A stretch of DNA of 64,000 bases, from contig MSDW01000001.1 of the NCBI GenBank assembly GCA_001914405.1, positions 62,001 through 126,000 on the forward strand. The letters run 5' to 3'. The notes beneath the pieces are model-generated. The model saw nothing but the letters and a program-made list of their open reading frames with translations, ran no database searches and was not told where the DNA came from. Below are positions 37,126 through 47,406 of this stretch, one piece after another; within the stretch, counting starts at the first letter, position 1, and every line of letters starts with the position of its first letter. The position numbers and the translations under genes were made by a program. The DNA comes from Candidatus Methanohalarchaeum thermophilum. Lineage in GTDB: Archaea > Halobacteriota > Methanonatronarchaeia > Methanonatronarchaeales > Methanonatronarchaeaceae.

Positions 37126-37281
37126 TAATTCAGATCCAATTAATCTTCTTATTTCCTAGATTCTTATTCTTTTTTTTTTTGGGCCTAATAAAGTATATAT
37201 TTTATATAGGTTGTATATATGCTATTAATTATAGGCCTAAGATATATAAGAAAAATAAATTATCTGGTTACTGAGGCAAAA

Positions 37282-38367
37282 ATGAAGGATTGCAAGTTAA
37301 GTAGAAGAAAATTTCTTAAGTATTCTGGTGCTGTAGGTGCAACATTGCTTGCAGGAACTGGTTTGACTGGATGTCTCCAAGAGAACAAACCTTCTCAGAC
37401 TACAAAGACACTTAAAGCAGGTGGTTCTTCTACCGTTTATCCAATAGCAAGTGATGCACAAGGAGTTTGGCAAGCTAATCCTCCGGCAGATGACGAAGAG
37501 TATTGGGGGCCTGGCCAGTATGGTATTGATACAGATAAAAACTTAGCTGATTATTGGTCTGGGTTATATGGATTTGAGGAGCCTTTTTCGATTACTATTG
37601 CTTTAAGTCACTCTGGAACTGGTTTAACTAATTTAAAAGATGGTTTGTTAGATATAGCAGATGCAAGTGCTCCGGTAACTGCAGAATTAGATCTATCCCA
37701 ATCAGGATATGATAAATTTGAGGATCATGTGGTTGGATTCGATGGGCAACCGATTGTGGTTAGCAGAGAAGTATACGAACACGGTATAGACAAATTAACG
37801 TTAGATCAGGTAGCTGAGATATATGGAGAGGGATCAGACATAAATAACTGGGAACAACTAGGAGGCCCCGATAAAGAGATACAGGTGGTTGGAAGAGCTT
37901 CCGGATCGGGAACAGATACTTCCTTCAGAAAAAATGTGCTAGGAGATCCGAAAGCTGATATGAGAAGTGACATCGTTAGAAAGGGCCAGAACCAACAGGT
38001 TCAGACCCTAGTAGGTAATTCAGATAACGCTATAGCTTACTGTGCAATAAATTTCGTTTTACAAGATGGAAGAGTTCCTTCGATTGGTTTAGAAACAGAG
38101 GACACTATATATGCAATTGAATCAATACAAGACAGGTTTTCAGATAGCAATAAAAAAGTTATGGGGTTAGGAGCTAGTGAGTATCCTCTAAGCAGAGAGT
38201 TACATATGTATACCTATGAAGGAACAGATGATAGGGAAGCAGCTTTCTTAAGAATGATTTTAAGTGAGTTTGGCCAGGAAAACTTTGTAAAACCAAATGA
38301 TTACTTTAAGTTATCAGAAGAAAGAAGAAAAGAAGAGATAGATAAGTTAGCAAGTCCAAAGCAATAA
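37282..38367 (+). CDS. pstS: phosphate ABC transporter, substrate-binding lipoprotein
   Basis: Extracytoplasmic phosphate-binding protein of about 361 residues. I start at the ATG at 37282, because it gives a clean Tat signal (SRRKFLKYSGAVGATLLAG) ending in a lipobox (LTGC). The frame is open 21 codons further up without signal-like features. The mature part begins with AGGSSTVYPIASDA (phosphate-binding loop); SGTGLTNLKDGLLDIADAS and GRASGSGTDTSFRK complete the site. First gene of pstSCAB-phoU. Tat export of a lipoprotein fits haloarchaeal-type secretion. Confidence 0.93.
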   Translation: MKDCKLSRRKFLKYSGAVGATLLAGTGLTGCLQENKPSQTTKTLKAGGSSTVYPIASDAQGVWQANPPADDEEYWGPGQYGIDTDKNLADYWSGLYGFEEPFSITIALSHSGTGLTNLKDGLLDIADASAPVTAELDLSQSGYDKFEDHVVGFDGQPIVVSREVYEHGIDKLTLDQVAEIYGEGSDINNWEQLGGPDKEIQVVGRASGSGTDTSFRKNVLGDPKADMRSDIVRKGQNQQVQTLVGNSDNAIAYCAINFVLQDGRVPSIGLETEDTIYAIESIQDRFSDSNKKVMGLGASEYPLSRELHMYTYEGTDDREAAFLRMILSEFGQENFVKPNDYFKLSEERRKEEIDKLASPKQ

Positions 38368-38479
38368 AAACTCAGTCTATCTTTTCTCTATTTCATTTGG
38401 TTGGGTTTTTATCAGATCCTAATTAATCCAACCTTTATATCAAAAATTTTATAGATGATCTTAATAATTGAAAGAAACA

Positions 38480-39595
38480 ATGAAAAGTTTTTCAGAATAT
38501 ATTAAGATTATGGAAGAAAAAACCCAAAAGATAGGTAATCATATAGAGAAAAGCTTTCTTTCTTCTTTTAGTAATAAAAAAGAACTTTATATTACTTTAT
38601 CTGGTAGTATCTCCTTAATTTTAGGGTTCTTGGGGTTTTTTATAAATGCTAATTGGAGTATTTTACCAATCATTGCCCTTGTTATTACATCGATCTATGG
38701 TTGGTTAAATTACCAAGAAATTACTGCAAAATGGCTTATGTTCTTAACTACGATCTTTACTATTTTAATACTTGGTTTAATAACCTCTTACCTACTAATT
38801 AAATCAATACCCGTGATTTCCCATATGGGAATAGAATCAATAATAAAATTAGAACCTCCATACTGGAATGTGGGAAACGGTATTTTTTCTCTGACCCCAA
38901 TGATCTGGGGTACTTTTTTAACCACCATGCTTGCAATGCTTATTGCTGCTCCCCTAGGAATTATTGGGGCTATATTTATAAGTGAAATTTCTCCTCCAAG
39001 GCTTAGAGATTTTTTCAAACCAAGCGTTGAAGTACTAGCAGGGATTCCTTCCATAGTCTATGGTTATCTAGGGTATGTTGTGTTAAATCAATACATGATG
39101 AAAAACCTCAATTTAACGAGTTATGGTAGTCTATTTATAGCTGGATTAGTTATCGGAGTAATGGCATTACCTACCGTTGTTTCAGTTTCCGAAGACGCCA
39201 TAACAGCTGTTCCAGATGCCGTAAAAGACGGATCAGTCGCTTTAGGATTAACTGACTGGCAGACATTAAATAATATAACTCTTCCAGCAGCTATATCCGG
39301 TATAACCTCTGCAACTTTACTAGGAGTAGGAAGAGCAGTAGGAGAAACAATGGCTGCCACAGTAATATTAGGACACGCCCAAGTTCTGCCAAAACCACTT
39401 TATGATATCTTCGGGAATACTGAAACTTTAACTAGCTTAATTGCGTCACAATATGGGCACGCGAGTCCAGGTGAAATGCACTTGAAAGCATTATTCCTCT
39501 CAGGTTTGTTCTTATTTGTAGTTATTTTATTAATCTCTATTATTTCACAAAGAATTGAAATTAGAATGAAAAGGAAACTGGAAGGTAAAGAATGA
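38480..39595 (+). CDS. pstC: phosphate ABC transporter, permease PstC
   Basis: Inner permease subunit (371 aa from the ATG at 38480; a TTG at 38468 would add four residues). About seven to eight membrane segments follow a soluble N-terminal region of about 30 residues. The EAA-type loop is DGSVALGLTDWQTLNNITLPAA-like near 250, and GVGRAVGETMAATVILG is typical of PstC/PstA. The stop overlaps pstA in ATGA. A 100-bp gap after pstS with GGTTGGGTTTTT suggests partial termination there. Confidence 0.92.
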   Translation: MKSFSEYIKIMEEKTQKIGNHIEKSFLSSFSNKKELYITLSGSISLILGFLGFFINANWSILPIIALVITSIYGWLNYQEITAKWLMFLTTIFTILILGLITSYLLIKSIPVISHMGIESIIKLEPPYWNVGNGIFSLTPMIWGTFLTTMLAMLIAAPLGIIGAIFISEISPPRLRDFFKPSVEVLAGIPSIVYGYLGYVVLNQYMMKNLNLTSYGSLFIAGLVIGVMALPTVVSVSEDAITAVPDAVKDGSVALGLTDWQTLNNITLPAAISGITSATLLGVGRAVGETMAATVILGHAQVLPKPLYDIFGNTETLTSLIASQYGHASPGEMHLKALFLSGLFLFVVILLISIISQRIEIRMKRKLEGKE

Positions 39596-41148
39596 AAGAT
39601 AGAAAAAGAAATCTAGTAAAAAAAGAAAATAGGTTCTATAAATATCTTGCTCTTTCAGTTGAGGTATTTAGCTTCCTAACTTTCATATTAGGGATCTTAT
39701 TGATTTCAAAAACTATTTCACTCTCTAATTCCTTCCTAGGGCTGAAGTTAATAAAGTGGATTGGTTTATTGTGGGCCTATATAGGAGCTGGAGGAGTTAT
39801 TTTAGGTTTGATGTCGTACTTTGTATCTCCTGGAACCTCCCCCGAAAAAAACCCTGGGCTAGGGATTAGTTTGCCAGTAGTATTTTATTATTTTATAGCC
39901 ACAGGTTGCATTATATCTTATTTAGATGGAACAGCATTAATTTCATTTATAATTGGGTTAATCGTAGCCTTAGCAGTTTTTCTAGTTTCCATTTATCTAA
40001 GAGAGGATCTAAGTTCTACAATACTTCCATCCCTTCTACCACTTGTACCTAGCTCCCTTATTTTAACAGGGATTATAGATATTGGATTCAATTGGAACCC
40101 TGAAACCCTTGGAGTAGTATTTAATTCAACTATTTTACTTTCAGTAGCATCCATATTCCTTGGAATATTAATAATCTGGATTTCAGCTAAGGCTTATGGT
40201 GGATTTGGTAAGGTAGGACGACAAAAAGGTGCATATACATTATTTACTGTAAATTCCATGGCTATGGTAGCTCTTCTAGCAGTTATAATAATATACATAA
40301 TGATAAGAGGTTTACCTGTAGCATTTAGAGGAATTGAAATTGGACCTGGCCTAAGCTTTGATTGGCCTTTTGTTATGAATGGTTACAGCATAACTAACGA
40401 ATATAATGGAGTTTTTCCTGCTATAGTAGGAACAGTTTGGTTAGTGTTTGGTGCTATACTTCTAGCCGTTCCATTGGGAGTTGGCGCAGCCGTATTTTTG
40501 ACTGAATACGGAAAAGGAGGAAGATTTACTAGATTGATAGAAACGGTTACGAACTCCTTGTGGAGTACTCCAAGTATTGTCTTTGGTTTATTTGGATACG
40601 CATTCTTCGTTCCAAGATTAGGTAATTCATTGTCTCTTCTTTCAGGCATGATAGTCTTAGGTTTTATGTTACTTCCTCTGGTTGTCATAACAAGTAGAGA
40701 ATCTATTAAAAGCGTTCCTAGTGAATATAGAGATGCTAGTATTGCACTAGGAGTAAGTAAGTGGGAGACAATAAAAAGCGTCGTTGTTCCATCCGCTTTA
40801 CCAGGAGTTGTAACAGGAATAATACTTGGAGTCGGTAGAATCGCCGGTGAAACTGCACCAATTTTATTAGTCACAGGAGGAGAGCCCTTCCCCTCTAAAG
40901 CAGTAAATGTTTTAACTTCATTTGAGTTAATGGGAAGCCCCCCTTTTATAACTAATCAAGCTTTATTGGAAGCTTCTAGTGCTTTACCTTATCAATTGTA
41001 CTCTATAATTACAGCTGGTGTAGGCGCCGAAGGAAAGGAAGCATTTGGTTGGGCTACAGCAGCTATATTACTTTTGGTTGTATTATCTTTTTACTTAATT
41101 GGAATTATTACCAGAATATATTTCAGGAGGAAATTAAACAGTGAATGA
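39592..41148 (+). CDS. pstA: phosphate ABC transporter, permease PstA
   Basis: Second permease subunit, 518 residues, longer than bacterial PstA (about 280-300). The extra ~220 N-terminal residues form about six additional membrane segments of unknown role. The PstA core starts near 230 and contains [37 protein letters not shown], the loop [19 protein letters not shown] and [16 protein letters not shown]. Overlaps pstC by 4 bp and pstB by 8 bp. Confidence 0.92.
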   Translation: MKDRKRNLVKKENRFYKYLALSVEVFSFLTFILGILLISKTISLSNSFLGLKLIKWIGLLWAYIGAGGVILGLMSYFVSPGTSPEKNPGLGISLPVVFYYFIATGCIISYLDGTALISFIIGLIVALAVFLVSIYLREDLSSTILPSLLPLVPSSLILTGIIDIGFNWNPETLGVVFNSTILLSVASIFLGILIIWISAKAYGGFGKVGRQKGAYTLFTVNSMAMVALLAVIIIYIMIRGLPVAFRGIEIGPGLSFDWPFVMNGYSITNEYNGVFPAIVGTVWLVFGAILLAVPLGVGAAVFLTEYGKGGRFTRLIETVTNSLWSTPSIVFGLFGYAFFVPRLGNSLSLLSGMIVLGFMLLPLVVITSRESIKSVPSEYRDASIALGVSKWETIKSVVVPSALPGVVTGIILGVGRIAGETAPILLVTGGEPFPSKAVNVLTSFELMGSPPFITNQALLEASSALPYQLYSIITAGVGAEGKEAFGWATAAILLLVVLSFYLIGIITRIYFRRKLNSE

Positions 41149-42031
41149 TATCGAATTAAATATCGAAGGAAACAACGAAACAGCAGAACGCAAAAGGAAC
41201 GAAGAAGTTAAAGACGAATGGATAAATTACGATGTTGATGGAGACCCTAAAATCTCCGTATCCAACTTAAATGTCTGGTACGGAGAGGAAAGAGCAATCA
41301 AAGATATATCAATAGATATACCTAAAAAAAGTGTAACAGCTATAATTGGACCAAGTGGCTGTGGTAAATCTACCTTCCTCAGATGCATTAATAGAATGAA
41401 CGATAGAATTAGAAATGCCAAAATAGATGGATCAATCAGATTCGATGGAACCGAGATATATCAAAATAACCTCAATCTAGTTGAATTAAGAAGAAAAGTT
41501 GGCATGGTTTTCCAAAACCCAAACCCATTCCCAAAATCAATTAGAGATAATGTCCTATATGCCCCAAGAAAACATGGTTACATTGAAAAAAATTTCCTAG
41601 AAAAAATACTAGGAAGAACCAAACAAAAAGAAAAAAATATACTTGAAAAATCCCTTAAACAGGCTGCACTATGGGATGAAGTAAAAAATAGATTAGATGA
41701 CAACGCTCTCGGGCTATCAGGCGGCCAACAACAGAGGCTATGCATTGCAAGATGCTTAGCTGTGGATCCTGAGGTAATACTAATGGATGAGCCAGCAAGT
41801 TCGCTTGACCCAATAGCCACATCAAAAATAGAGGATTTAATAGTTTCTTTATCCAACAACTATACGGTAATAGTCGTAACCCATAACATGCAACAAGCAG
41901 CAAGGATCAGCGACCAAACCGCAGTATTTCTAACAGGCGGAGAACTAGTAGAATACGATGAAACAACAAAAATATTTGAAAATCCAGAGAGCAAAAGAGT
42001 AGAAGACTACATAACAGGTAGATTCGGCTAA
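41141..42031 (+). CDS. pstB: phosphate ABC transporter, ATPase
   Basis: ATP-binding subunit, 296 residues. Walker [10 protein letters not shown] near 69, Q-loop [14 protein letters not shown] signature [10 protein letters not shown] near 189, Walker [14 protein letters not shown] and the switch His in VTHNMQQA are all present. The start is a GTG at 41141 with CAGGAGG 11 bp upstream. The first ~35 residues ([12 protein letters not shown]) are a charged extension before the ATPase core. Followed 23 bp later by phoU. Confidence 0.95.
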   Translation: MNDIELNIEGNNETAERKRNEEVKDEWINYDVDGDPKISVSNLNVWYGEERAIKDISIDIPKKSVTAIIGPSGCGKSTFLRCINRMNDRIRNAKIDGSIRFDGTEIYQNNLNLVELRRKVGMVFQNPNPFPKSIRDNVLYAPRKHGYIEKNFLEKILGRTKQKEKNILEKSLKQAALWDEVKNRLDDNALGLSGGQQQRLCIARCLAVDPEVILMDEPASSLDPIATSKIEDLIVSLSNNYTVIVVTHNMQQAARISDQTAVFLTGGELVEYDETTKIFENPESKRVEDYITGRFG

Positions 42032-42054
42032 AAAAAGAAAAAAGGTGAATAAAA

Positions 42055-42702
42055 ATGGTTAAAGGAGAAATCAAATTTGAAGAGAGACTAAACAAAGTTA
42101 AAAAGGATGTCCTAGAAATGTCTAATCTCTCAAAAAAAAGTATATCTTCAACAAATAACCTAATTAATGAATTCAGCGAAGAAAAATTCAATGAAGTATT
42201 AGAAATAGAAGAAAAAAGCAATATACTAAATCTAGATGTAGAAAACGGTTGCATGGAACTAACTGCTCTACACCAACCCGTTGCAAGAGATCTAAGGTTC
42301 ACAGCATCAATGATGAAAATATCAGACAACTACGAGCGGATCTGTGACTTAGCCGAAAAAATAGCATATCTCAGTAAAGAAAGAAAAAAGATAAATCCTC
42401 CAAAAAACATTGAAAAAATGCAAAAAAAATTAGTAAAAATGCTTGAACTACTAGAAAAATCACTCAAAGAAGAAAAAACCGAAAAACTATGGGAACTATC
42501 AGATATAGATGACGAAATCGACAAACTATTCGATTCAGTCCACAATGAACTAGAAAAAGGAATGAAAAAAGGAGAAAGCATAAAACCTTCCACAGATCTA
42601 CTATTCATAGCAAGATACCTAGAACGCGCAGGCGACATAACATGCAAAATAGGCTCAAGAATCATCTACATGAAAAAAGGAAAAAGAGTAAGGATAAAAT
42701 AA
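42055..42702 (+). CDS. phoU: phosphate transport regulator PhoU
   Basis: A 215-residue all-helical protein made of two PhoU repeats (FEERLNKVKKDVLEMSNLSK at the start; MQKKLVKMLELLEKSLKEE from about 122). The metal-site-like DNYERICDLAEKIAYLS and FIARYLERAGDITCKIGSR are the E(D)xxxD signatures. PhoU restrains PstSCAB when phosphate is ample. The GGTGAATAAAA ribosome binding site fixes the start. Confidence 0.93.
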   Translation: MVKGEIKFEERLNKVKKDVLEMSNLSKKSISSTNNLINEFSEEKFNEVLEIEEKSNILNLDVENGCMELTALHQPVARDLRFTASMMKISDNYERICDLAEKIAYLSKERKKINPPKNIEKMQKKLVKMLELLEKSLKEEKTEKLWELSDIDDEIDKLFDSVHNELEKGMKKGESIKPSTDLLFIARYLERAGDITCKIGSRIIYMKKGKRVRIK

Positions 42703-42734
42703 AAACATCAATTTAATTATTTAATTAACTTAAC

Positions 42735-42830
42735 GTGACATCCTCATCCCTTCAACTCTCAGTTAACAAATTAACTTCCTGAGTAAAGGTCAAAAGCTAA
42801 CCAAACCTGTAGGTCTTCAATGTTTTTAGA
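42735..42830 (-). mobile_element. right-end fragment of a palindrome-ended element
   Basis: GTGACATCCTCATCCC followed by AACTCTCAGTTAAC looks like an RE in reverse without a matching left end. It starts 33 bp after the phoU stop codon. Confidence 0.4.
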
Positions 42831-42857
42831 AAATAAAATTAAGGAATATGAAAATAG

Positions 42858-43283
42858 GTGACCTCCTCACCTACCTAACTCAAAGATTAGGAATGTGCTT
42901 CCACCTATTTGGAGTGCTTCAGGTTCCAAGGCTCATAGCTCCCTACCAGGGGTGTATGCCGAGCACGGCTCAGGTCTAGTTAGCAGGTTCCAAGGACTTA
43001 AACTGTTTTCCCAAAACATCACCTATATCCATCACTATCATATGCCCCGGTTACGGGCCCCGGTCCGGTCACTGGAACCCCGATCCAAGCCCTTCCACGT
43101 ACCCCTTTGCGGAACAACCTAAATTCCCGCGGAACTCGGCTACTCAAACTCAGCCCATAGGCCTCAGAACCCCTCAACAAAACCCTATTCGATTCCCAAA
43201 TACAAACATCTTAGTGCCGATTCATCTCCCCTACCTAAAATCAGAAATTTGAGGAAGAGGATTTCTCACCAAATAAGTTAAAG
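42858..43283 (-). mobile_element. palindrome-ended non-autonomous element, family A copy 2
   Basis: RE in reverse GTGACCTCCTCACC, a hairpin around CCTAACTCAAAGATTAGG, then AATGTGCTTCC. LE in reverse: a hairpin around CCTACCTAAAATCAG, GAGGAAGAGG, then ATTTCTCACCAAATAAG. By eye the ~420-bp sequence matches copy 1 at 27426 through most of its length. No supported coding frame. Confidence 0.75.
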
Positions 43284-43439
43284 ATTTTAGGTTTTTATTT
43301 TTCTTTTGTCTTGTTATTTAGCTTGGTCTCTTTATTTAAAAAAAATCGAGGTAGAAACCTCGTGTCCTTCAGGGCACGAGATGAATACCGAGAACTGAAA
43401 TACTTAAATACCATATGAACACCTAATAATAGCGATTCT

Positions 43440-43831
43440 ATGGAAGATTATATAAAGAGTACAAGATATGCTCACTACAATATAAACTATCATTTCGTAT
43501 GGATACCAAAGTACAGAGAACCTATACTAACAGGAGAAATAGGTGAATACCTAAAAAAACCCTGAATAACATTATTGAGGAGAAAGAAGGTGTGGAAATT
43601 AAATCGATAGAGATACAGTCAGATCACGTTCATTTACTCGTATCAGCAAAACCTAGATACTCACCATCAAAATTAATAAATATCTTCAAAGGAGCTTCAA
43701 GTCAAAAACTAAGAAACCTGTTCTCCAAGTTGAAGAAGAAGGATGAGTTGTGGACAAGAACCTACTATGTAGGGACAACAGGAGAAATAAGTGAAAAAAC
43801 AATAAGAAAGTATATAGAAGAATGTCAGTAA
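43440..43831 (+). pseudogene. tnpA: tnpA (IS200/IS605 HUH transposase), frameshifted
   Basis: TnpA is the single-strand Tyr transposase of IS200/IS605 elements. Frame 1 from ATG at 43440 gives YAHYNINYHFVWIPKYREP and ends at a stop just after an A7 run at about 43553. The other frame continues with LNNIIEEKEGVEI, IQSDHVHLLVSA (the HUH pair) and TIRKYIEECQ (the catalytic Tyr helix). Adding or removing a base in the A-run restores one protein of about 130 residues. It could be a true frameshift, a slippage site or a sequencing error. Confidence 0.85.
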
Positions 43832-44912
43832 CAAAAACAATCAAAGCAAGAATACTAAAACCCACTAAAACAAAAAAAACAGATGCTTAACTATTTGTAT
43901 AAGAAGTGAACCCAGGATATAGAATACTATCTAAGAGGTCAAGGCTACAAAGAGAGAAAAGAAAAGTATGATCTAAACTCTGCCTATGTACAAGATGCTA
44001 AACAACTGAAAACCAAGGGAGATCTCGGAGAACAACCCATATACATAAGAAAGCAATCCCTTAAGATACAGAAAACTAATAATAAGTTAACCGAATACTT
44101 TGCAAGCATTCCTATTAATTCATACAAAAGGATACGGGTACCAATTAGAATTCCAAAGAAACAGAAAGATATATTAGAGAGAAGAGAGGCGAATAACTCA
44201 AAAATAGTGAAAGAAAGAGAAGAATTCTTCTTAAACCCTACAATAGAACTTACTTCTGAATCTTACGAGCCTAAAAGTATTCTTGGCATTGATCCTAGTA
44301 GCAGATGGTTGGGTGTTAGATCCTGTGGCTCTAACAACAAACCACTATTTGTAGGGAAACAGATTCGAACCACAAGAGGGAAATATCAATACTTAAGAAG
44401 CCAAACCCAGAAGAAAGGCTCATATGATAAGTTCTCAGATAAAAAAGCTAATAAAGTTGATTATTTAATACATAAGACTACTAAATGGTTATCAGAATAC
44501 GCTAAGCAGAATAAGTTGGCAATTGTTGTAGGAGATGTGAAAGAAATTAACGAGGAAAGTGGAAAAGGTAGAAAGTTTAATCACAGAGTTAATACAATGC
44601 CAACGCACAAACTCAAGAGATATCTAAAGTACAAGTGTAAGGAGAGAGGAGTACCTTTTTTACTTATAGACGAAGCATATACGACACAAACCTGTAGCAA
44701 TTGTGGCGAAAAGGTAGGAAGACCAAATAGTAAAGAATTCAAGTGCCCCTAATTGTGGTTTGGAAATACCTGCAGATTGTAATGGAGCTGTAAATATTAA
44801 AGAACGAGGCTTAGACAAGTTTGATATTGAACCTCTGTCCAAGCCAGGGGCATCCTTGGCAATGCCCGAAACTCCTGAACCCGACATTAACTACGCTGAA
44901 GCAGAAGAGTGA
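43821..44912 (+). pseudogene. tnpB: tnpB pseudogene (T0)
   Basis: Starts at ATG 43821 overlapping the tnpA end (SVTKTIKARILKPTKTKK). It then shifts frame in an A-run near 43880, meets an in-frame TGA where a Trp would fit (KK-stop-TQDIEYYLRG), and runs open from about 43911 to 44752. The RuvC core ILGIDPSSRWLGV, the VVGDVKEINEESGKG segment and CSNCGEKVG follow. Another frameshift precedes the last part (IPADCNGAVNIKERGL). At least three lesions, so non-functional. Its end runs into the RE hairpin region where a guide (omega) RNA would be encoded. Confidence 0.82.
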
Positions 44913-44999
44913 ATTGGGCACATAGGATGTGTTCTCAAGTAGGGGGAACCTTAAACTCATTTGTAAGGAATTTCTTGGCTTGAAAGCCAAGAGAGGATG

Positions 45000-47231
45000 T
45001 CAACTGCAGTCGGAGTACCCACATAGTTTACAGGTAGCGCAACCTTCTTCGTAGACTAAGGGGCCACCACATTCTGGGCACTCTGGGTTACGTCCTTTTT
45101 CAACAGAAACATCGAGATCGTAGTCTTCTTCTGAGGAAATAAATCTCTCCATGCTTTTTGCTAAAGCATCTGGACAGGATAATATCATCTCTCCTCCGCC
45201 ATCGAATCTGGGTGAAGGACACCTGATTCCTTTTAGTTGTTTAATTATTTCCTCTGGATCCACGCCACTTCTTAGTGCTAGAGAAATTAATCTTGCATTA
45301 GCTTCTGTAAACGCCCTGACACATCCTCCTGACTTACCTAATTGAGTGAATACTTCAAAAACTCCGTCCTCGTCTGCCGTTGCAGTGACATAAAGAGATT
45401 TACCGCAACCTACTTTGACTTTTTCGGTTTCTCCCTCAAGTACATCAGGCCTAGACCTAGGAGCTAATCCTTTCTCCTTAGAAGATTCTTCCGTCTCAAT
45501 AACCTGTTCTGACCTAGATCCATCTCTATAGACAGTTATCCCCTTACAACCTAATTCATATGAAAGCAAGTAAGACGAAGCAATATCTTCCATATCAGCG
45601 TCATTTGGGAAATTTATAGTCTTGCTTACGGCGTTGTCCGTGTGTTTCTGAAAGGCAGCCTGTATCTTAATATGCCACTCAGGGTCTATATCCAGAGAGA
45701 TCTTAAATAGCTCTTTTACATCCTCAGGTATCTCTTCCATATCCTGGATAGAGTCCTTTTCTTTAACCTTTTCTTCAAGTTCTTTAGAATAAAAACCTCT
45801 TTCTTTAGCTATTTTAATAAATTTATCATTAACTTCGACTAATTGTTCTCCATTTAAGACATTCTTAGCGTAGCTTACAGCAAAAATAGGTTCTATTCCA
45901 TTACTTACATCAGCAATCATCCCTGTAGTTCCAGTAGGAGCAATAGTAGTTAAAGTCGAATTTCTAATTGGTTCATCGTAATTAGATTCATCAAAATTAG
46001 GGAAAGCTCCTCTTTCTTCTGCAATTCTTCTTGAAACCTTCCTAGCCTTAGAATTAATAAACTTCATCACTTCTTGAGCTTTTTCAACAGCTTCATCGGA
46101 ATCATAAGGAACCCCCAGTTCAATCAACATATCATGGAAACCCATAACCCCTAAACCTATCTTTCTATTGGCTTCGACCTTTTCCTCAATTTTATCGATC
46201 GGATAATCCGAAACATCAATAACATTATCTAGAAATCTAACGCCCAGATCAACAATCTGATCTAAATACTCCCAATCCACTTCTCCATCTCTTACAGCCT
46301 TGCTTAGATTTACATGGCCCAAATTACAGGCTTCATAGGGCTCAAGAGGCTGTTCGCCGCATGGATTTGTAGATTCTATGTAGTGCTTGTCTTTTGGGTT
46401 GTTTGAGGGGAATGGGTTGTCTTCATTTATCTTATCGAGGAATATCATTCCGGGTTCGCCGTTTTTCCAGGCTTGTTTTGCTATTTTATTGAATAGTTTT
46501 TTTGCATCTATGTATTCGGTTATTTCTCCGTTTTTTGGGTTTTTTAGTGGGTATTCTTCTTCGTTTTTTACTGCTTCCATGAATTTGTTGTCTACTGAGA
46601 CAGAGATGTTGAAGTTTGTTAGTGCTTCTTCGTTGTCTTTGGCTTCTACGAATTTTTTTATATCGGGGTGGCTTACATGGAGTATTCCCATGTTTGCTCC
46701 TCTTCTTTTTCCTCCTTGTTTTATTGTGTCTGTTGATTGGTTGAATACTTTCATAAATGAGATTGGTCCGCTTGCTATTCCTCCAGTTGATTGTACTACA
46801 TCTCCTTCTGGTCTTAGTCTGGAGAATGCGAAGCCGGTTCCTCCTCCGCTTTTGTGGACTAGTGCTGTATCTTTTACTGTTTCGTATATTCCTTCCATTG
46901 TGTCTTCTACGGGTAGTACAAAGCATGCTGCAAGTTGTTGTATCTCTGTTCCGGCGTTCATTAGCGTTGGAGAGTTTGGTATAAATGCTAGGTTTGATAG
47001 TGCTTGATAAAATTCCTTTTTTTCTTTTTCTACGGTTCTATCATCGTTGTATTTTTCGTTTGCTGATGCTACATTTTGGGCTACTCTTTCGAATAATTCT
47101 TTTGGTGTTTCTTTGATGTTTCTGTCTTCGTCTCGGACTAAGTATCTTTTTTCGAGTATTCTTTTTGCGTTCTCTGTTAATGATTCTTCATTTATTGGTA
47201 GTTTATTTTCTTCTTCAATTGATCCGCTCAT
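45000..47231 (-). CDS. nrdJ: B12-dependent (class II) ribonucleotide reductase
   Basis: A 743-residue adenosylcobalamin-dependent ribonucleotide reductase that makes deoxyribonucleotides. The active-site loop NPCGEQPLEPYEACNLG is near 290; RLRPEGDVVQSTGGIASGP and TIAPTGTTGMIADVSNGIEP are typical. No intein is seen. The C-terminal tail has Cys pairs (CPECGGPLV, CATCKLCGYSDC), a zinc-ribbon-like end used for reactivation in this class. Its TGA stop lies in the RE of the IS605-type relic, so the last residues (after SDCS) may have been altered by that insertion. Use of B12 fits the corrinoid-rich gene set. Confidence 0.94.
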   Translation of the reverse strand: MSGSIEEENKLPINEESLTENAKRILEKRYLVRDEDRNIKETPKELFERVAQNVASANEKYNDDRTVEKEKKEFYQALSNLAFIPNSPTLMNAGTEIQQLAACFVLPVEDTMEGIYETVKDTALVHKSGGGTGFAFSRLRPEGDVVQSTGGIASGPISFMKVFNQSTDTIKQGGKRRGANMGILHVSHPDIKKFVEAKDNEEALTNFNISVSVDNKFMEAVKNEEEYPLKNPKNGEITEYIDAKKLFNKIAKQAWKNGEPGMIFLDKINEDNPFPSNNPKDKHYIESTNPCGEQPLEPYEACNLGHVNLSKAVRDGEVDWEYLDQIVDLGVRFLDNVIDVSDYPIDKIEEKVEANRKIGLGVMGFHDMLIELGVPYDSDEAVEKAQEVMKFINSKARKVSRRIAEERGAFPNFDESNYDEPIRNSTLTTIAPTGTTGMIADVSNGIEPIFAVSYAKNVLNGEQLVEVNDKFIKIAKERGFYSKELEEKVKEKDSIQDMEEIPEDVKELFKISLDIDPEWHIKIQAAFQKHTDNAVSKTINFPNDADMEDIASSYLLSYELGCKGITVYRDGSRSEQVIETEESSKEKGLAPRSRPDVLEGETEKVKVGCGKSLYVTATADEDGVFEVFTQLGKSGGCVRAFTEANARLISLALRSGVDPEEIIKQLKGIRCPSPRFDGGGEMILSCPDALAKSMERFISSEEDYDLDVSVEKGRNPECPECGGPLVYEEGCATCKLCGYSDCS

Positions 47232-47406
47232 AATTATCCTCGTCCGGGTTAATCGCGATAATTTTTTTATATCCTGAAGGTTCTTAATTTATTTTGATAA
47301 ATTTAAAATTTTTTTGAGATACTTTCTGTTCTTCACGAGATCTTATTTATCTTAATCTATTTATTTCCAAGGGACAATCAAATTGATATGAAATTGAATG
47401 ACCCTA

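Larger units (their letters stand above)
43336..45002 (+). mobile_element. IS605-type element relic T0 (tnpA + tnpB)
   Basis: A 1.67-kb element. LE: TTTATTTAAAAAAAATCGAG, the hairpin CTCGTGTCCTTCAGGGCACGAG-like at about 43370, then ATGAATACC. RE: the hairpin CTTGGCTTGAAAGCCAAG followed by AGAGGATGTCA at 44990-45002. It carries tnpA and tnpB in the same direction, both frameshifted, so it looks inactive. The LE form is shared by family E. Its RE supplies the stop codon of nrdJ. Confidence 0.8.

Noticed and set aside
43545-43565. Programmed frameshift in tnpA at the A7 run
   Set aside because: IS200/IS605 tnpA genes are normally single-frame, and the downstream tnpB is also broken; decay or a homopolymer sequencing error is more likely. 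Kept as a note in the tnpA entry.
43900-43915. In-frame TGA in tnpB of relic T0 as a recoded codon
   Set aside because: The same gene has at least two frameshifts, so a Trp-to-stop mutation in a pseudogene is simpler. Pyrrolysine would use TAG, and there is no selenocysteine context.
46387-47007. 206-codon frame opposite nrdJ
   Set aside because: It is the antisense shadow of a well-recognised gene, with no ribosome binding site or family signal.
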